Source: Luscinia megarhynchos
Lineage: Eukaryota > Chordata > Aves > Passeriformes > Turdidae
Length of the DNA stretch: 64,000 nt
Assembly: GCA_034336665.1 (NCBI GenBank)
Contig: JAPFBE010000003.1
Coordinates: 38,724,360 to 38,788,359 of the forward strand
Direction: 5' to 3'
Shown piece by piece: positions 62,880 through 64,000 of the stretch. A model generated the notes under the pieces. It was not told where the DNA came from. It saw nothing but the letters and a program-made list of their open reading frames with translations, and ran no database searches. The first letter of the stretch is position 1; every line of letters begins with the position of its first letter. The position numbers and the translations under genes are program-made.

Positions 62880-64000
62880 TTTTGCTCTCCAGTTTCTGCA
62901 TCATGAACTGCCTTAGCAGGGCAATCTGAAAGCAAATCAAGAGCTTTAGGATGAAGTCTGCGACCGCATTTTAAAAGACCGCATTCTTTTAAAGAACTTT
63001 AAAAGGAGAAAGTCAGCACTTCTCTTTTCCAGCAGGCAGAGGGGCTGATTCCTGCGTACTTACTCAGACACAACTCTCCGAGACTTCAAGCCGTGTTTTG
63101 CTTGAATAATGTCCCGTAGGATCGAGTCCCCAGTTTAGGACCGACTGACAGCAAACTTCTGAGCCTGAAAGTAAGCGGGATTCGTTTGTTTTTGTTTACA
63201 GCCCAAAGCTGCTAATGCTGTAAAATTGCTTAATGTCACACTCCATCTCCTTTTTATTAAAAGTAAAGAAAAAAAAAATGAAAGAAAGAAAAAAAAAAAA
63301 AAAAGCTTGCAAATCAAAGAACTTTTCCAGAATAACAAAACCACCGACTTACAAATGTCTTGCCTGCCCCTGAAATTTGAAACTTGGCAAATTCATCTCA
63401 TTCGGCTGCTGTACAAAAGGTCTCTGAAGCGTGTTACAGTAGGGACCCGCGAGCTTCCCAAATACTTTGACTGTTTCTAAACTAGGGGGTACGGGGCTGC
63501 GGTCTCAGGGCTCCCTCAGCTAGAGCGCAAATGAAAGCTGTGATGAAATTTTAATACCGCGGAGGTTTAAGGGGAGCACGTCCGGCTGTTTTTACAGGGG
63601 GATTGCCGACGGTCCTGTGGCAGGCGAGGTAGGGAGCGCGGGGACAAAAAGGGATTGGAGCACGTGTCGCTACAGAAAGGCAGGGAAAAAAAAGTTGGAG
63701 GCACTGAAGAAGGAGTAAATATAAAACATAAGGAAATATCCTTCTAGTATGTCATCGGCAAAAAATAACAAACTGAAATCTCAGGTCGCATTTAAGGGCA
63801 ATAAATACTGTAATGACTTGCTGGCACCTTCGTTAAGGCACTGTCGGCATGGCTGGACAGAAGAAAATGGGGATTACACTGAATGAAAGAAGTGTAAAAC
63901 TTGGCCACCATCGTTCAATTTGTTTTTCCAAATAAAACACGCTTCTTATTTTGCTGGTTTCTTACAATCTTGACGTTCTGGATACTCACATTGCCACCCA
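62880..64000. promoter_or_regulatory. Candidate conserved region, CpG-retaining, runs off the window
   Basis: CpGs recur throughout (62960-62990, 63055-63125, 63390-63690, 63785-63850) in otherwise AT-rich DNA. There is a short A-rich run at 63268-63304. Near 62962-62988 GACCGCATT is directly repeated 17 bp apart. No exon is recognised. Probably more than one element. Confidence 0.4.

Larger units (their letters stand above)
9243..64000 (-). other. CLYBL: Probable long CLYBL intron 1 (partial), rich in candidate enhancers
   Basis: Everything to the right is upstream of the CLYBL exon. The exon begins in phase 2, so a preceding coding exon must end two bases into a codon. No convincing ATG-containing exon with that phase was found, including in the CpG-rich stretches at 36370-36790 and 61780-61990. 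The human gene also has very long 5' introns. The right part could instead lie beyond the promoter if a cryptic exon 1 was missed. Confidence 0.6.

Overview
This is AT-rich vertebrate DNA, almost certainly from a bird. It carries 3' pieces of CR1 LINEs with ATTCT-type tails and no mammalian SINEs. The only protein-coding exon I can defend is an internal one on the minus strand at 9053-9242. It encodes the start of the mature part of CLYBL, the mitochondrial citramalyl-CoA lyase of the CitE/HpcH-like family. Its residues, a proper 3' splice site and a proper 5' splice site all agree. I found no other cellular gene, no RNA gene and no CRISPR array.

Because CLYBL reads right to left, positions 1-9052 are probably its next intron. 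Positions 9243-64000 are probably the very long intron upstream of this exon, or that intron plus sequence beyond the promoter. I could not identify exon 1. In human the order is TM9SF2, CLYBL, ZIC5, ZIC2, PCCA. If that order holds here, TM9SF2 lies to the right of the window and ZIC5/ZIC2 to the left.

Repeats: a decayed L1-clade ORF2 with recognisable endonuclease-to-reverse-transcriptase order lies at about 1832-3240, unusual beside the CR1 elements expected in birds. CR1 pieces lie at about 6365-7080 (-), 8280-8355 (+), 52109-52545 (-) and 54520-54680 (+), with a doubtful one near 23700. There is an (AACAC)n array at 1326-1445, a (TG)n array at 16151-16219, several two-copy short tandem repeats, and a diverged tandem duplication of about 200 bp at 42125-42510.

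The rest looks like a gene desert with islands resembling conserved non-coding enhancers: CpGs kept in AT-rich DNA, clusters of TAATTA/ATTA-type sites and no repeats. The clearest are at 13610-14020, 17500-17770, 27230-27740, 28860-29050, 36590-37190, 39480-40070, 53170-54180, 57560-57745 and 61150-64000. A CpG island at 36370-36790 runs into one of them. Control of the neighbouring ZIC5/ZIC2 pair is a plausible role but is inference; conservation cannot be seen in one sequence.

The most intriguing object is at 27433-27538: two related long hairpins, starts 73 bp apart, sharing arms and 3' flank. Their differences partly keep base pairing through G-U pairs if the plus strand is transcribed.
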